In this document: positions 1 through 6,984 of the stretch, piece after piece
How the letters are laid out: every line of letters begins with the position of its first letter
Position numbering within the stretch: position 1 is the first letter of the stretch
Origin: JBHIDQ01 sp046760155
GTDB taxonomy: Bacteria; Chloroflexota; Dehalococcoidia; Dehalococcoidales; RBG-16-60-22
Direction: 5' to 3'
Length of the DNA stretch: 14,489 bases
NCBI GenBank assembly: GCA_046760155.1
Contig: JBHIDQ010000035.1
Coordinates: 1-14,489, forward strand
The notes under the pieces: generated by a model
Told to the model about the DNA's origin: nothing
The model's input: only the letters and a program-made list of their open reading frames with translations
The model's database searches: none
Made by a program: the position numbers and the translations under genes

Positions 1-404
1 TCGTCAGTAACTACCGCTAATAATCGCTCCGGTTGGTTTAATAACTCCTTACCTTGTTCTTTACGGTGCACTTCGATTTTGGGATGGTCACTCTGCTTAA
101 AGCCTTCAGTGAGGATAAGGTCATAGTCCAAGCCAATGAAGTTGGCTAATTCTTGTGGCGCTAAGTCATGCTCCAGATTTTTGATGACGGCCAGATGGTG
201 TGTGGAACTAATCGCTGATACCTCACTGCCCGCCTGGCGGAATCGCCAGCTATCCTTGTTTACCGTATCAAGCTCAAAATCCTCAGCGGCGTGTTTAATC
301 ACGGCCACTTTATAGCCCCGCTGCTTAAGAATGGTAATTAAGCCTTCGAGCAGGGTCGTCTTACCTGATTCTGACTTTCCGACAATAGAAATAATTGGTG
401 GCAT
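1..404 (-). CDS. mobB: Molybdopterin-guanine dinucleotide biosynthesis protein B (partial; C-terminus beyond the window edge)
   Basis: MobB is a P-loop GTP-binding adaptor that assists MobA in attaching a nucleotide to molybdopterin in the cytoplasm. The first 134 residues are present and the frame runs off the left edge after an Asp codon. Visible motifs are a Walker A loop GKSESGKTT at residues 9-17, the family block KHAAEDFELD followed by KDSWRFRQAG around residues 38-59, a TEGFK segment at 99-103 and HPKIEVHR near 107-114. The start is ATG at 404 with an AGGAA ribosome binding site about 7 bases upstream. It lies 17 bases after moeA, so it is probably the third gene of a mobA-moeA-mobB operon. 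MobB proteins are usually about 160-175 residues, so roughly 30-40 residues are missing. A fusion to another domain beyond the edge cannot be excluded. Confidence 0.9.
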   Translation of the reverse strand, partial: MPPIISIVGKSESGKTTLLEGLITILKQRGYKVAVIKHAAEDFELDTVNKDSWRFRQAGSEVSAISSTHHLAVIKNLEHDLAPQELANFIGLDYDLILTEGFKQSDHPKIEVHRKEQGKELLNQPERLLAVVTD

Positions 405-421
405 ATCAGATTTCCTGGTAA

Positions 422-1702
422 TTAACTATTTAGTTCCTCATTCCAATCCAGCATTATTACTTGGGCCACTTCCCCAGCCTTTATTTCTGCCTTATCCTCA
501 GGTAAAATGACTAACCCGTTGGCCAGGCTCATCGAGGTTAAAATTCCCGAACCTTGAGGCCCGGTGAGTCGGGCAAAGTAATTATTCCCCCGCTTTTCCA
601 CTATCGCCCGAGCGTAAACACGGCGTCCGTCAGTGTTGACAATCGGTTCTTCGAGTACGGCTTCTACCGTAGGCTTGATCCAATTCTTTTTACCCATCAT
701 CTTGAGAATCGCCGGGCGAGCAAATAGCTCGAAGGTAACCATGGAACTGACCGGGTTACCGGGCAGTCCGAGGTGGGGTATATTTCTGGTGGCTCCTGTC
801 TGGTTGACTCCTTTAATCGTACCAAAGGCTAGAGGTTTTCCAGGTTTCATACGGACAGTCCAGAAGGTAATTTCACCTTCTTTTGCCAAAACATCTTTTA
901 CCATGTCGTAGTCCCCCGCCGATACACCGCCACTGGTTATGAGCATGTCAGCATCTAAACCCTGGCATAGCTTAGTCACCAGTGAAGCCTCATTATCCAA
1001 GGCGATACCCAGTATTTTCGGGACACCACCGTAGCGTTGGACTAGGGCAGCCACACTATAAGTATTACTGTTGTATATCTTACCCGCTGGTAACGGTTGC
1101 TCAATCTCTACCAGTTCGTTTCCCGTAGCCAGAATCGCCACCACTGGCCGGCGGATAACCATTACCTTACTCCTACCCAAGGAAGCCAGGACACCAACTT
1201 CAGCTGGTCTGATGACGGTTCCTTTCTTCAATATGATTGCGCCCTTGGTAACATCTTCCCCGGCTCGCCGAATGTTCAAACCGGCTTTGACTTTACCTAA
1301 AATACCAATCTCACTCACTGCTGTCTCGGTAGCCGACTTCTTCCGCTGGGCTTCATCGGTGTCTTCAAATCTGACCACGCTATCGGCACCTTTAGGTACT
1401 GGCGCTCCGGTCATAATGCGGATGGCGGTGCCTGGTTTTACTTCCTGCTCTGAAATAGAACCAGCAATAACCGTGTCAATGATGCGCAGAAATCGTGGTG
1501 ACTCATGGCTAGCGCCATCGGTATCTCTGGCTTGCACGGCATAACCGTCCATGGCGGCATTATCCAGTGGAGGTATATTGATATCAGAAGATATATCCTC
1601 AGCCAGAACCTGTCCTAGAGAGTCTAAAATGGGAATCTCTTCTGCTTCCAGAACATTAAAATGACTGAGAATTTTGGCTAGAGCCTGTTCCACACTTATC
1701 AT
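422..1702 (-). CDS. moeA: Molybdopterin molybdenumtransferase MoeA
   Basis: MoeA ligates molybdate (or tungstate) to adenylylated molybdopterin, the last common step of molybdenum cofactor synthesis. The length, about 426 residues, is typical. Motifs, numbered from a possible GTG one codon upstream at 1705: PPLDNAAMDGYAV at 45-57, IMTGAPVPKGAD at 97-108, RRAGEDV at 146-152, TGNEL at 194-198, ITSGGVSAGDYD at 256-267 (the MPT-binding core of the MoeA/MogA fold), KPGKP at 287-291 and GLPGNPVS at 313-320. I prefer the ATG at 1702 because it forms a TGATG overlap with the mobA stop, with GAGG a few bases upstream, which points to translational coupling. The GTG at 1705 would add one Met. The C-terminal domain IV is complete. 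Molybdenum versus tungsten preference cannot be read from the sequence. Confidence 0.95.
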   Translation of the reverse strand: MISVEQALAKILSHFNVLEAEEIPILDSLGQVLAEDISSDINIPPLDNAAMDGYAVQARDTDGASHESPRFLRIIDTVIAGSISEQEVKPGTAIRIMTGAPVPKGADSVVRFEDTDEAQRKKSATETAVSEIGILGKVKAGLNIRRAGEDVTKGAIILKKGTVIRPAEVGVLASLGRSKVMVIRRPVVAILATGNELVEIEQPLPAGKIYNSNTYSVAALVQRYGGVPKILGIALDNEASLVTKLCQGLDADMLITSGGVSAGDYDMVKDVLAKEGEITFWTVRMKPGKPLAFGTIKGVNQTGATRNIPHLGLPGNPVSSMVTFELFARPAILKMMGKKNWIKPTVEAVLEEPIVNTDGRRVYARAIVEKRGNNYFARLTGPQGSGILTSMSLANGLVILPEDKAEIKAGEVAQVIMLDWNEELNS

Positions 1703-2307
1703 CACTCATATCCTCGGGCCAATTCCCTGGCCCTCTTCAAATCAGCTTTGGTATTGACATTGAAAAAACTAAGGTGCTTGCGGTCAAACTTTTCAATCTC
1801 CTCAGCTTCGACGTATCTTGTTTTGACCAAGGGAAAAAGTTGGCTTACGCTCAGCTTATCTTGCTTAATCATGTGCTCTATCGGAGCTAGACATCTCTTA
1901 GTGTAAACGGCGTGAAGTGGTTCAACTAGCTTGTCCACCCGTGGCACCACTAAGTCAAAATTAGCTGACAGTTGTATCATATAGCACAGTAAGGCTTGGT
2001 TTAGAAAAGGCATATCTGAAGCGACGACAAGGTTATAGAATGAAATTGAAGTTGCTAAACCGGTATAGATACCACCTAGCGGACCTTTACCGGGATAAAT
2101 ATCATTAACTACTTTTAACCTTGAGTAGTCTATCGACTGAGGAATAATTTGCCCACTATTGGTGACGATAATAACTTCACGACTAAGCGAAGCTACCCCG
2201 GATATTACCAATTGTAGTAGGCTTCTATTACCAACAGTTTCTAAAACCTTGTCAAAGCTTAAACGTGAACTCTTACCCCCGGCAAGAACAATGCAACTCG
2301 TTTCCAA
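1702..2307 (-). CDS. mobA: Molybdenum cofactor nucleotidyltransferase MobA
   Basis: MobA transfers GMP from GTP onto the molybdenum cofactor to form the guanine dinucleotide form used by DMSO-reductase-family enzymes. The 201-residue protein is a Rossmann-like nucleotidyltransferase. LAGGKSSRLSFDK at residues 8-20 is the nucleotide-binding loop, GPLGGI lies at 75-80, and ASDMPF at 96-101 supplies the Mg-binding Asp98. The usual RMG before the final DK of the loop is RLS here, a mild departure, but Lys20 is kept. The start is TTG at 2307: the upstream frame has no ATG, GTG or TTG before a stop, and the family motif begins only seven residues in. An AGAGGA sits about 14 bases upstream, so initiation may be weak. 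It leads a mobA-moeA-mobB group. A CTP-using homologue (MocA-like) is a less likely alternative. Confidence 0.88.
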   Translation of the reverse strand: METSCIVLAGGKSSRLSFDKVLETVGNRSLLQLVISGVASLSREVIIVTNSGQIIPQSIDYSRLKVVNDIYPGKGPLGGIYTGLATSISFYNLVVASDMPFLNQALLCYMIQLSANFDLVVPRVDKLVEPLHAVYTKRCLAPIEHMIKQDKLSVSQLFPLVKTRYVEAEEIEKFDRKHLSFFNVNTKADLKRARELARGYE

Positions 2308-2338
2308 AGTATCTAACTCAGTTCCTCTAACCTCACCC

Positions 2339-2366
2339 CCTATATTAATTTTACCATGTCAGTCAA
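2339..2366 (-). promoter_or_regulatory. Possible sigma-70-type promoter upstream of mobA
   Basis: On the minus strand, TTGACT (2366-2361) is followed after 16 bases by TATAGG (2344-2339). This matches the -35 consensus at 5 of 6 and the -10 at 4 of 6. It sits in the 65-base gap between pepA and mobA, where a promoter for the molybdenum cofactor genes would be expected. Support is from consensus matching only. Confidence 0.25.
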
Positions 2367-2372
2367 TAGGTC

Positions 2373-3872
2373 TTATTTAGCCAGAGAAAGGACCAGATTT
2401 ACCAAGGTGCGTACCGGAACCCCGGTAGCCCCTTTAACTTGATGGGCTCGCTCTTTTTCGCCCAGGCTGGTGCCGGCAATGTCTAGGTGGACCCAGGGGG
2501 TCTCGTCAACAAACTCAGCCAGAAACTTAGCCGCCGTGATGGCGCCGCCTAATCTACCGCCAACATTCTTAATATCAGCCACCTCGCTCTTGTTTGGCTC
2601 TTTATAATCGTCATACATTGGCATCTGCCAGATAAGTTCTCCTGCCTCAGCACCCGCCGCAATCACCTTATCCACCAGCTCCTGATTATTACCAAAGGCA
2701 CCGGTACAGACATCTCCTAAGGCTACTCGGCAGGCTCCGGTGAGCGTGGCAGCATCAATCATAAGTTTGGCACCCTGTTTTTTGGCGTAGCTTAAGGCAT
2801 CGGCTAAAATAAGCCGCCCTTCCGCATCCGTGGAGATAATCTCAATCGTCTTACCACTCATTGCCGTCAGAATATCACCTGGCTTCAAAGCATTACCGTC
2901 AGGCAAGTTTTCCGTGGCCGGAACGATAGCTATAACATTAATCTTTGGCTTGAGTTGGGCGATGGCGGTCATGGCGGCGATGACCGCGGCTCCACCCGCC
3001 ATATCTCCCTTCATTTCCTCTAACTTCTCTGACGGTTTTATCGAAATACCCCCGGAGTCAAAGGTTATCCCCTTGCCAACTAAGGCTACCTTGATTTCAG
3101 TAGCCTCTTTTCCTTTATAGTGGAGAATAATGAATTTAGGTGGTTGCCGACTTCCCTGAGCTACCCCTAGCAAGGCTCCCATGCCTAGTTCTGCCATCTG
3201 CTCCCGCTCAAGAACGCTAACTTCCAGTCCGTGACTTTGGGCCAGCTTCATGGCTGTTTCCGCCATGTGGCTGGGGGTCATATAGTTGGCTGGCTCATTG
3301 ACCATATCGCGGGCCAGGTTAGTTGCCTCGGCTAATATTCTGCCTTTAACACTGCCTTTTTCAAGACGGGATTTCGCCTCATCACTGCCGATGATTAATA
3401 ACTGCTTAACCTCACCTAGCTTGTCTTCCTCTCTGGTGATATGCTTGCGGAAGGAGTAAAGACCAAGAAGGGCACCCTCGGTTATGGCTTGAGCTGCGTC
3501 CTCGAAGCTTATGTTGCTCATTCCGGCGCCCAGAGCAGTGGTCGCAATATTAGCGACACCCTTCTGTCGCAGCCACCGGCAGGCCTCAGCCACCGCCCCT
3601 CGAATCTTATTGGTCGATACCTCGGTTTGCTTACCTAGTCCAACAACCACCACCCGGGCTGTCGGCAATTTACCTAGGCTGTGAACGAGAGTAATTTCAT
3701 TAAGTTTGCCTTTAATCTCACCCTGTTTGATTAGTTGAACAATGGCTCCACCCAGAGCCTTATCCACCGCCGCGATGTCACCACTAAGGCTTGCCATACC
3801 TTCAAAAAAGTTCACCATGATGGCATCGGCTTTAGTCTTAGTGATATCACCAACGATGACCCTAATCTCCAT
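2373..3872 (-). CDS. pepA: Leucyl aminopeptidase, M17 family
   Basis: A cytosolic two-metal aminopeptidase that releases N-terminal residues during peptide turnover; in enterobacteria PepA also binds DNA. The 499-residue length is normal. Residues 1-165 form the variable N-terminal domain and about 180-499 the catalytic M17 domain. Metal ligands expected from the E. coli enzyme are all present: Lys267, Asp272, Asp290, Asp349 and Glu351, with catalytic Lys279 and Arg353. They sit in the blocks VGKGITFDSGG, KGDMAGGAAV and STDAEGRLILADAL (the family usually has NTDAEGR). The start ATG at 3872 has an AAGGAG site 9 bases upstream. The gene follows the kinase-like gene by 15 bases, so the two are probably co-transcribed. 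Its neighbours do not suggest anything beyond general peptide turnover. Confidence 0.96.
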   Translation of the reverse strand: MEIRVIVGDITKTKADAIMVNFFEGMASLSGDIAAVDKALGGAIVQLIKQGEIKGKLNEITLVHSLGKLPTARVVVVGLGKQTEVSTNKIRGAVAEACRWLRQKGVANIATTALGAGMSNISFEDAAQAITEGALLGLYSFRKHITREEDKLGEVKQLLIIGSDEAKSRLEKGSVKGRILAEATNLARDMVNEPANYMTPSHMAETAMKLAQSHGLEVSVLEREQMAELGMGALLGVAQGSRQPPKFIILHYKGKEATEIKVALVGKGITFDSGGISIKPSEKLEEMKGDMAGGAAVIAAMTAIAQLKPKINVIAIVPATENLPDGNALKPGDILTAMSGKTIEIISTDAEGRLILADALSYAKKQGAKLMIDAATLTGACRVALGDVCTGAFGNNQELVDKVIAAGAEAGELIWQMPMYDDYKEPNKSEVADIKNVGGRLGGAITAAKFLAEFVDETPWVHLDIAGTSLGEKERAHQVKGATGVPVRTLVNLVLSLAK

Positions 3873-3887
3873 AACTTAAATCTCCTT

Positions 3888-4475
3888 TCACTTATTCACT
3901 TCTCGCACAATCTTATCCAGGACAGGAGTAATATCTCGGGAGGTATCCACAGCAAAATGGTTGCGACTGATTTTCTGAACTGAGGACTTCATTTTCTGGA
4001 ATACTGCCCAGTCAGCGTCAGAACTGCTTTCCGAACTGTTCTCTGCTGACCTAGCTTTGAGTCGTTGGTACACTACTTCAGGTGGTGCCTCAACTCGGAC
4101 CAGAATTAACTTGCTGGGCAGATGGTCAGCGATATGATACAAGCGCTCACGATATCGCTCGGAGAGATTGGTCGCATCTAAAATAAGAGGTATTCCCTTT
4201 TTCAGGAGTCCTTCGATGAGGTGATGAACGGCTTGGAAAAGGCGTGAACTCTCCGGTGGGCTATAGGTTGGCACTGGGAAAAGAGTTTTACGCAAGGCAT
4301 CACTTTCCAGAATAATAAACGGAAGTTTCTCCGCTAGTTTCCTGCAGAAATAGGATTTTCCGGTGCCGGGCAAGCCACTGACGACAATAAAAGCCGGCTT
4401 TACCATTGGTTCAGGAAGCTGCCCTAGGCTTTCCGATAGTCGCTGCGCATCAGAAATAACTTGAGTCTCGACCAC
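3888..4475 (-). CDS. AAA_33-type P-loop kinase-like protein, substrate unknown
   Basis: A 195-residue P-loop protein of the AAA_33 / polynucleotide-kinase-like group, which phosphorylates small molecules or nucleic acid ends with ATP. Visible features are Walker A GLPGTGKS at residues 34-41, an ESD at 57-59 where the substrate-binding acid usually lies, DATN at 100-103 (the conserved strand after the P-loop in this group), and an arginine-rich lid near 138-142 (RLKAR). Residues 145-154 are a Ser/Glu-rich insert. The annotated start is GTG at 4475; a TATAAT sits only 6 bases upstream, so the mRNA may be nearly leaderless. ATG at residue 24 is an alternative, but it also lacks a good ribosome binding site. 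It precedes pepA by 15 bases. It is not the DAK-type kinase FakA, although it follows a degV. A zeta-toxin-like role is possible in fold only: no antitoxin partner is visible. Confidence 0.8.
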   Translation of the reverse strand: MVETQVISDAQRLSESLGQLPEPMVKPAFIVVSGLPGTGKSYFCRKLAEKLPFIILESDALRKTLFPVPTYSPPESSRLFQAVHHLIEGLLKKGIPLILDATNLSERYRERLYHIADHLPSKLILVRVEAPPEVVYQRLKARSAENSSESSSDADWAVFQKMKSSVQKISRNHFAVDTSRDITPVLDKIVREVNK

Positions 4476-4481
4476 ACTTTG

Positions 4482-4487
4482 ATTATA
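4482..4487 (-). promoter_or_regulatory. Perfect -10 box TATAAT directly upstream of the kinase-like gene
   Basis: TATAAT reads on the minus strand at 4487-4482, six bases before the GTG at 4475. No good -35 lies at 16-18 bases (the best is TGGCGG). If it is used, transcription would begin at about the start codon. The 89-base gap between degV and this gene shows no clear hairpin terminator. Confidence 0.3.
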
Positions 4488-4564
4488 AAATGTTTTCCTT
4501 TATTCCGCCAGTTGGTTAGAAGGGATTGCCTGACTAATTTGAATGTTGCACTCAAGTTTTGCCT

Positions 4565-5425
4565 CTAATCACCGCTATAGAAAGCAACACCGAGCAACCC
4601 AGGACCAGTATGAACCCCCATTACCGGGGTGAATTCAGTGATAAACAGCTCAGCACAATCAAACTGGGAGGCAATTCGATTCCTCAGGGCGACGGCTTTC
4701 TCCGGAGCATCAGCGTGCATCACCGCTACATGCAGTGGTTGTCCTTTAACTACTTTCTTCTCCATTATCTTTAACATGCGTTTCATGGCGCTGGGAATGG
4801 TTCTGGGAAGAGCCACCGTACGAGCCTCAGCATGATTGAGGGTAAAGATAGGTTTTATCTTAAGTAGTGAATTGACCAGGGCGGCGGCTTGGGGCACACG
4901 GCCGCTTTTCACTAAATAGTGAAGGGTATCCAGCGTGGCAAATAAATTCACCCGCTCCATTACATTTTTCGTTGTTTCCATGACCTCTTTTAAGTTTTGC
5001 TTGGAAACTGCGGCTCTAGCCGCGGCTAGAGCGACCAGCCCCTGCCCAGCGGCAGCCGTAGTGCAGTCAAATACCTCTATAGCCACGTTGGGGAGAGCAC
5101 TCTTGGCCATCTGTTTGGCGATTAAGGCTGAATTAAACATGGCACTGAACCGGGAGGGCTCGGTGAGGCACAGAATGCTCTCTGCTCTCTGACTGGCTTT
5201 GCGGTAGGCCTCAAAATAGGGGTCGGGTGAGGAGGCGGAGGTGGTGGGAGGCTTACTTGCCTGCCGAAGCAGCGCATAAAACTCGGTAGGGCTAATATCA
5301 ATTCCGTCCCGGTAAGTCTTGTCTTCAAAAATAAGCTGTACCGGCACTACTTCAATATCATACTTCGTCACCTGCTCCTGAGGAATACAGGCGGTGGTAT
5401 CAGTAACAATGGCTACTTTCTTCAT
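4565..5425 (-). CDS. DegV family fatty-acid-binding protein (FakB-like), downstream copy
   Basis: DegV/FakB proteins bind a single fatty acid in the cytoplasm and present it to the kinase FakA, which makes acyl-phosphate for phospholipid synthesis. The 286 residues fit the family. The N-terminus reads MKKVAIVTDTTA (conserved VTDS/T segment), TTSASSP near residue 60-66 matches the family TS-loop, and HTGPG close to the C-terminus followed by LGVAFY matches the carboxylate-binding end of FakB. The start ATG at 5425 overlaps the plsY stop by four bases (ATGA) and has only a weak ribosome binding site, so coupled translation is likely. It has a paralogue upstream at 6118-6972. The ligand is not predictable from the sequence. 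FakA itself is not in this window. Confidence 0.93.
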   Translation of the reverse strand: MKKVAIVTDTTACIPQEQVTKYDIEVVPVQLIFEDKTYRDGIDISPTEFYALLRQASKPPTTSASSPDPYFEAYRKASQRAESILCLTEPSRFSAMFNSALIAKQMAKSALPNVAIEVFDCTTAAAGQGLVALAAARAAVSKQNLKEVMETTKNVMERVNLFATLDTLHYLVKSGRVPQAAALVNSLLKIKPIFTLNHAEARTVALPRTIPSAMKRMLKIMEKKVVKGQPLHVAVMHADAPEKAVALRNRIASQFDCAELFITEFTPVMGVHTGPGLLGVAFYSGD

Positions 5426-6057
5426 TTTCTTTTCTTGGTTTGCCAGAAGTGATACTCTCGATCAAAAAGGAGACTCTTTTTATTACTGACATTCGCCATG
5501 GCTTCCCGGGTGCTGGGCAGCGACCTGACACCGAGAAAGAGGGAAAGTGCTATAGAATAGGCGATAATCTTGCCTGAATCATCGAATTGCCAGATAATTA
5601 AAGGCAGGAAGGCTAGTCCGATGGCAATTGCCAGCCTGACATTACTGGTAATAATAATGACCGCTACTATTATCGCCAGGCTAATGGCAGCCTCACTAGG
5701 GACCAGGGCAAGGAGTACCCCAATGGTGGTGGCGGCTCCTTTGCCTCCCTTAAAGCCCAGAAAAACGGGCCAGTTGTGTCCGACGATAGCGGCGAAGCCG
5801 GCGATGAATATCCATATCAGGGATAGACCCAACCACTGGGTAATAAGTACAGCGACTGCGCCCTTGGCTATGTCAGCAATCAGAACCGTTAAACCGGGTA
5901 ATAGACCTATCTCCCGGGCGGTATTTAAAGCGCCCAGATTACCGCCGCCTACTTGACGAATGTCAATCCCCTTTATTAGACGACCGACAATATAAGCCGA
6001 GGGAATGGAGCCCAGCAGATAAGCGATAACTATCGCCATCACCACATTGATTATCAT
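5422..6057 (-). CDS. plsY: Acyl-phosphate:glycerol-3-phosphate acyltransferase PlsY
   Basis: A membrane enzyme that transfers the acyl group from acyl-phosphate to position 1 of glycerol 3-phosphate, giving lysophosphatidic acid. The 211-residue protein is mostly hydrophobic, with membrane segments near 1-25, 53-77, 79-95, 110-136, 141-157 and 163-177. Family motifs are GSIPSAYIVGR at 16-26, GGGNLGALNT at 37-46 (commonly GSGNIGATN) and GHNWPVFLGFKGGKG at 93-107, the phosphate-binding loop. The start is ATG at 6057, with AGGAA immediately before it and GGGG about 7 bases upstream. GTG at codon 5 or ATG at codon 7 would be better spaced from AGGAA and cannot be ruled out. The gene is sandwiched between two degV paralogues, consistent with a fatty acid incorporation module. 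Confidence 0.95.
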   Translation of the reverse strand: MIINVVMAIVIAYLLGSIPSAYIVGRLIKGIDIRQVGGGNLGALNTAREIGLLPGLTVLIADIAKGAVAVLITQWLGLSLIWIFIAGFAAIVGHNWPVFLGFKGGKGAATTIGVLLALVPSEAAISLAIIVAVIIITSNVRLAIAIGLAFLPLIIWQFDDSGKIIAYSIALSLFLGVRSLPSTREAMANVSNKKSLLFDREYHFWQTKKRK

Positions 6058-6103
6058 TTCCTGACCCCATCAGTCTTCTGCCGAGCAAAAATAGAGTTAA
6101 ATT

Positions 6104-6134
6104 ATTATACTATTCTCTCAGTCTTCAGTGTAAA
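6104..6134 (-). promoter_or_regulatory. Possible promoter for plsY-degV
   Basis: On the minus strand TTTACA (6134-6129, 5 of 6 to the -35 consensus) precedes a perfect TATAAT (6109-6104), with a long 19-base spacer. It overlaps the end of the upstream degV and would give a leader of about 40 bases before plsY. The long spacer lowers confidence. Confidence 0.35.
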
Positions 6135-6972
6135 AGGCAAGTCCAACGGTTCCGGTGCCACAGGCATAACCCATTATCGGGCTGAACTCAGTAAGCCACA
6201 ACTCGGCACAATTGAATTCAGTAGATACCCGCTCCTTTAGCCTTTCCCCCTCATCTGGAGCATAAGCATGCATTACGGCCACATGCACTGGACTTTGTCC
6301 TACTTTATCTCTCATCATTTGCAGGATGCGTTCGATGCCGTGTTTCCTGTTTCTTACGGCGCTAACAAAGTGAACCACCCCAGAAACAGTAAGAATTGGC
6401 CTGATGTTAAGTATTGAGCCTACCTGAGACGCTATCTTGGGTATGCGCCCGGAGCGATAAACATGGCGAATCGTATCCAGGAGGACAACACAACTAACCT
6501 TGTCTCTCACCTCCTTGGCGGCGCTGACCACTGCCGCCAAATCCTTCCCCTCCTCGGCTGCCCGCGCCCCAGCCAAAGCAACAAAACCCTCAGCCGGAGT
6601 AGCCGTCTGAGAGTCCACCACCTCTATGGAGGTGTTTGGAAGTTCAGTCTTGGTAAGCTCTTTAGCTTCCTCGGCGGCATTATAGACGGTACTGAGTTTG
6701 GCGGAGACGGTAACACAAAGGATATTCTGGGCTTGCTTACTGACTTCACGGTAGACTTTTAGGCAGTCCCCAGGCGAGGCAGTAGATGTCTTGAAAGACT
6801 CCGGGTCCTTTAAGAATAATTCGTATGCCTCAGACGGGGTCACATCTATCCAATCCTTATAGAGCCTGCCCCCGGCGTAAAAGTTGAGCGGGATAATTTC
6901 AATCCCGTATTGCTCGACCAATTCTCTGGTGAGGCAAGCGATGCTATCAGTGACGATGGCTACGTTTTTCGT
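6118..6972 (-). CDS. DegV family protein, upstream copy, apparently starting at ACG
   Basis: A second FakB-like protein. Counted from an ACG codon at 6972 it has 284 residues, close to the 286 of its neighbour. The frame upstream of the first conventional start (TTG at 6921) still encodes family sequence: after ACG come K-N-V-A-I-V-T-D-S, aligning residue for residue with MKKVAIVTDT in the other copy. There is no ATG, GTG or TTG between the TAG at 6987-6985 and position 6921. A perfect AGGAGG (6984-6979) lies six bases before the ACG. Starting at TTG 6921 would delete the conserved VTDS segment. A TS-loop (KTSTASPG) is present, but the C-terminal motif HTGPG of the other copy reads ACGTG here, so ligand or partner may differ. 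It follows the HAAS gene by 12 bases. Confidence 0.85.
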   Translation of the reverse strand, partial: TKNVAIVTDSIACLTRELVEQYGIEIIPLNFYAGGRLYKDWIDVTPSEAYELFLKDPESFKTSTASPGDCLKVYREVSKQAQNILCVTVSAKLSTVYNAAEEAKELTKTELPNTSIEVVDSQTATPAEGFVALAGARAAEEGKDLAAVVSAAKEVRDKVSCVVLLDTIRHVYRSGRIPKIASQVGSILNIRPILTVSGVVHFVSAVRNRKHGIERILQMMRDKVGQSPVHVAVMHAYAPDEGERLKERVSTEFNCAELWLTEFSPIMGYACGTGTVGLAFYTED

Positions 6973-6978
6973 GGCCGA

Positions 6979-6984
6979 CCTCCT
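6979..6984 (-). promoter_or_regulatory. Perfect Shine-Dalgarno AGGAGG that decides the degV start
   Basis: AGGAGG reads at 6984-6979 on the minus strand, just after the TAG of the upstream gene. It is six bases from the ACG at 6972-6970, an optimal spacing. No ATG, GTG or TTG lies within range in any useful frame, so the site supports initiation at ACG. Confidence 0.8.

Noticed and set aside
1071..1544. Open frame of 157 codons on the plus strand
   Set aside because: Antisense to the conserved moeA core, with Ser/Thr/Pro-rich low-information sequence and no motif.
3888..4475. Zeta-type toxin of a toxin-antitoxin pair
   Set aside because: The P-loop fold is shared, but no small antitoxin gene is adjacent and the motifs fit the broader AAA_33 kinase group.
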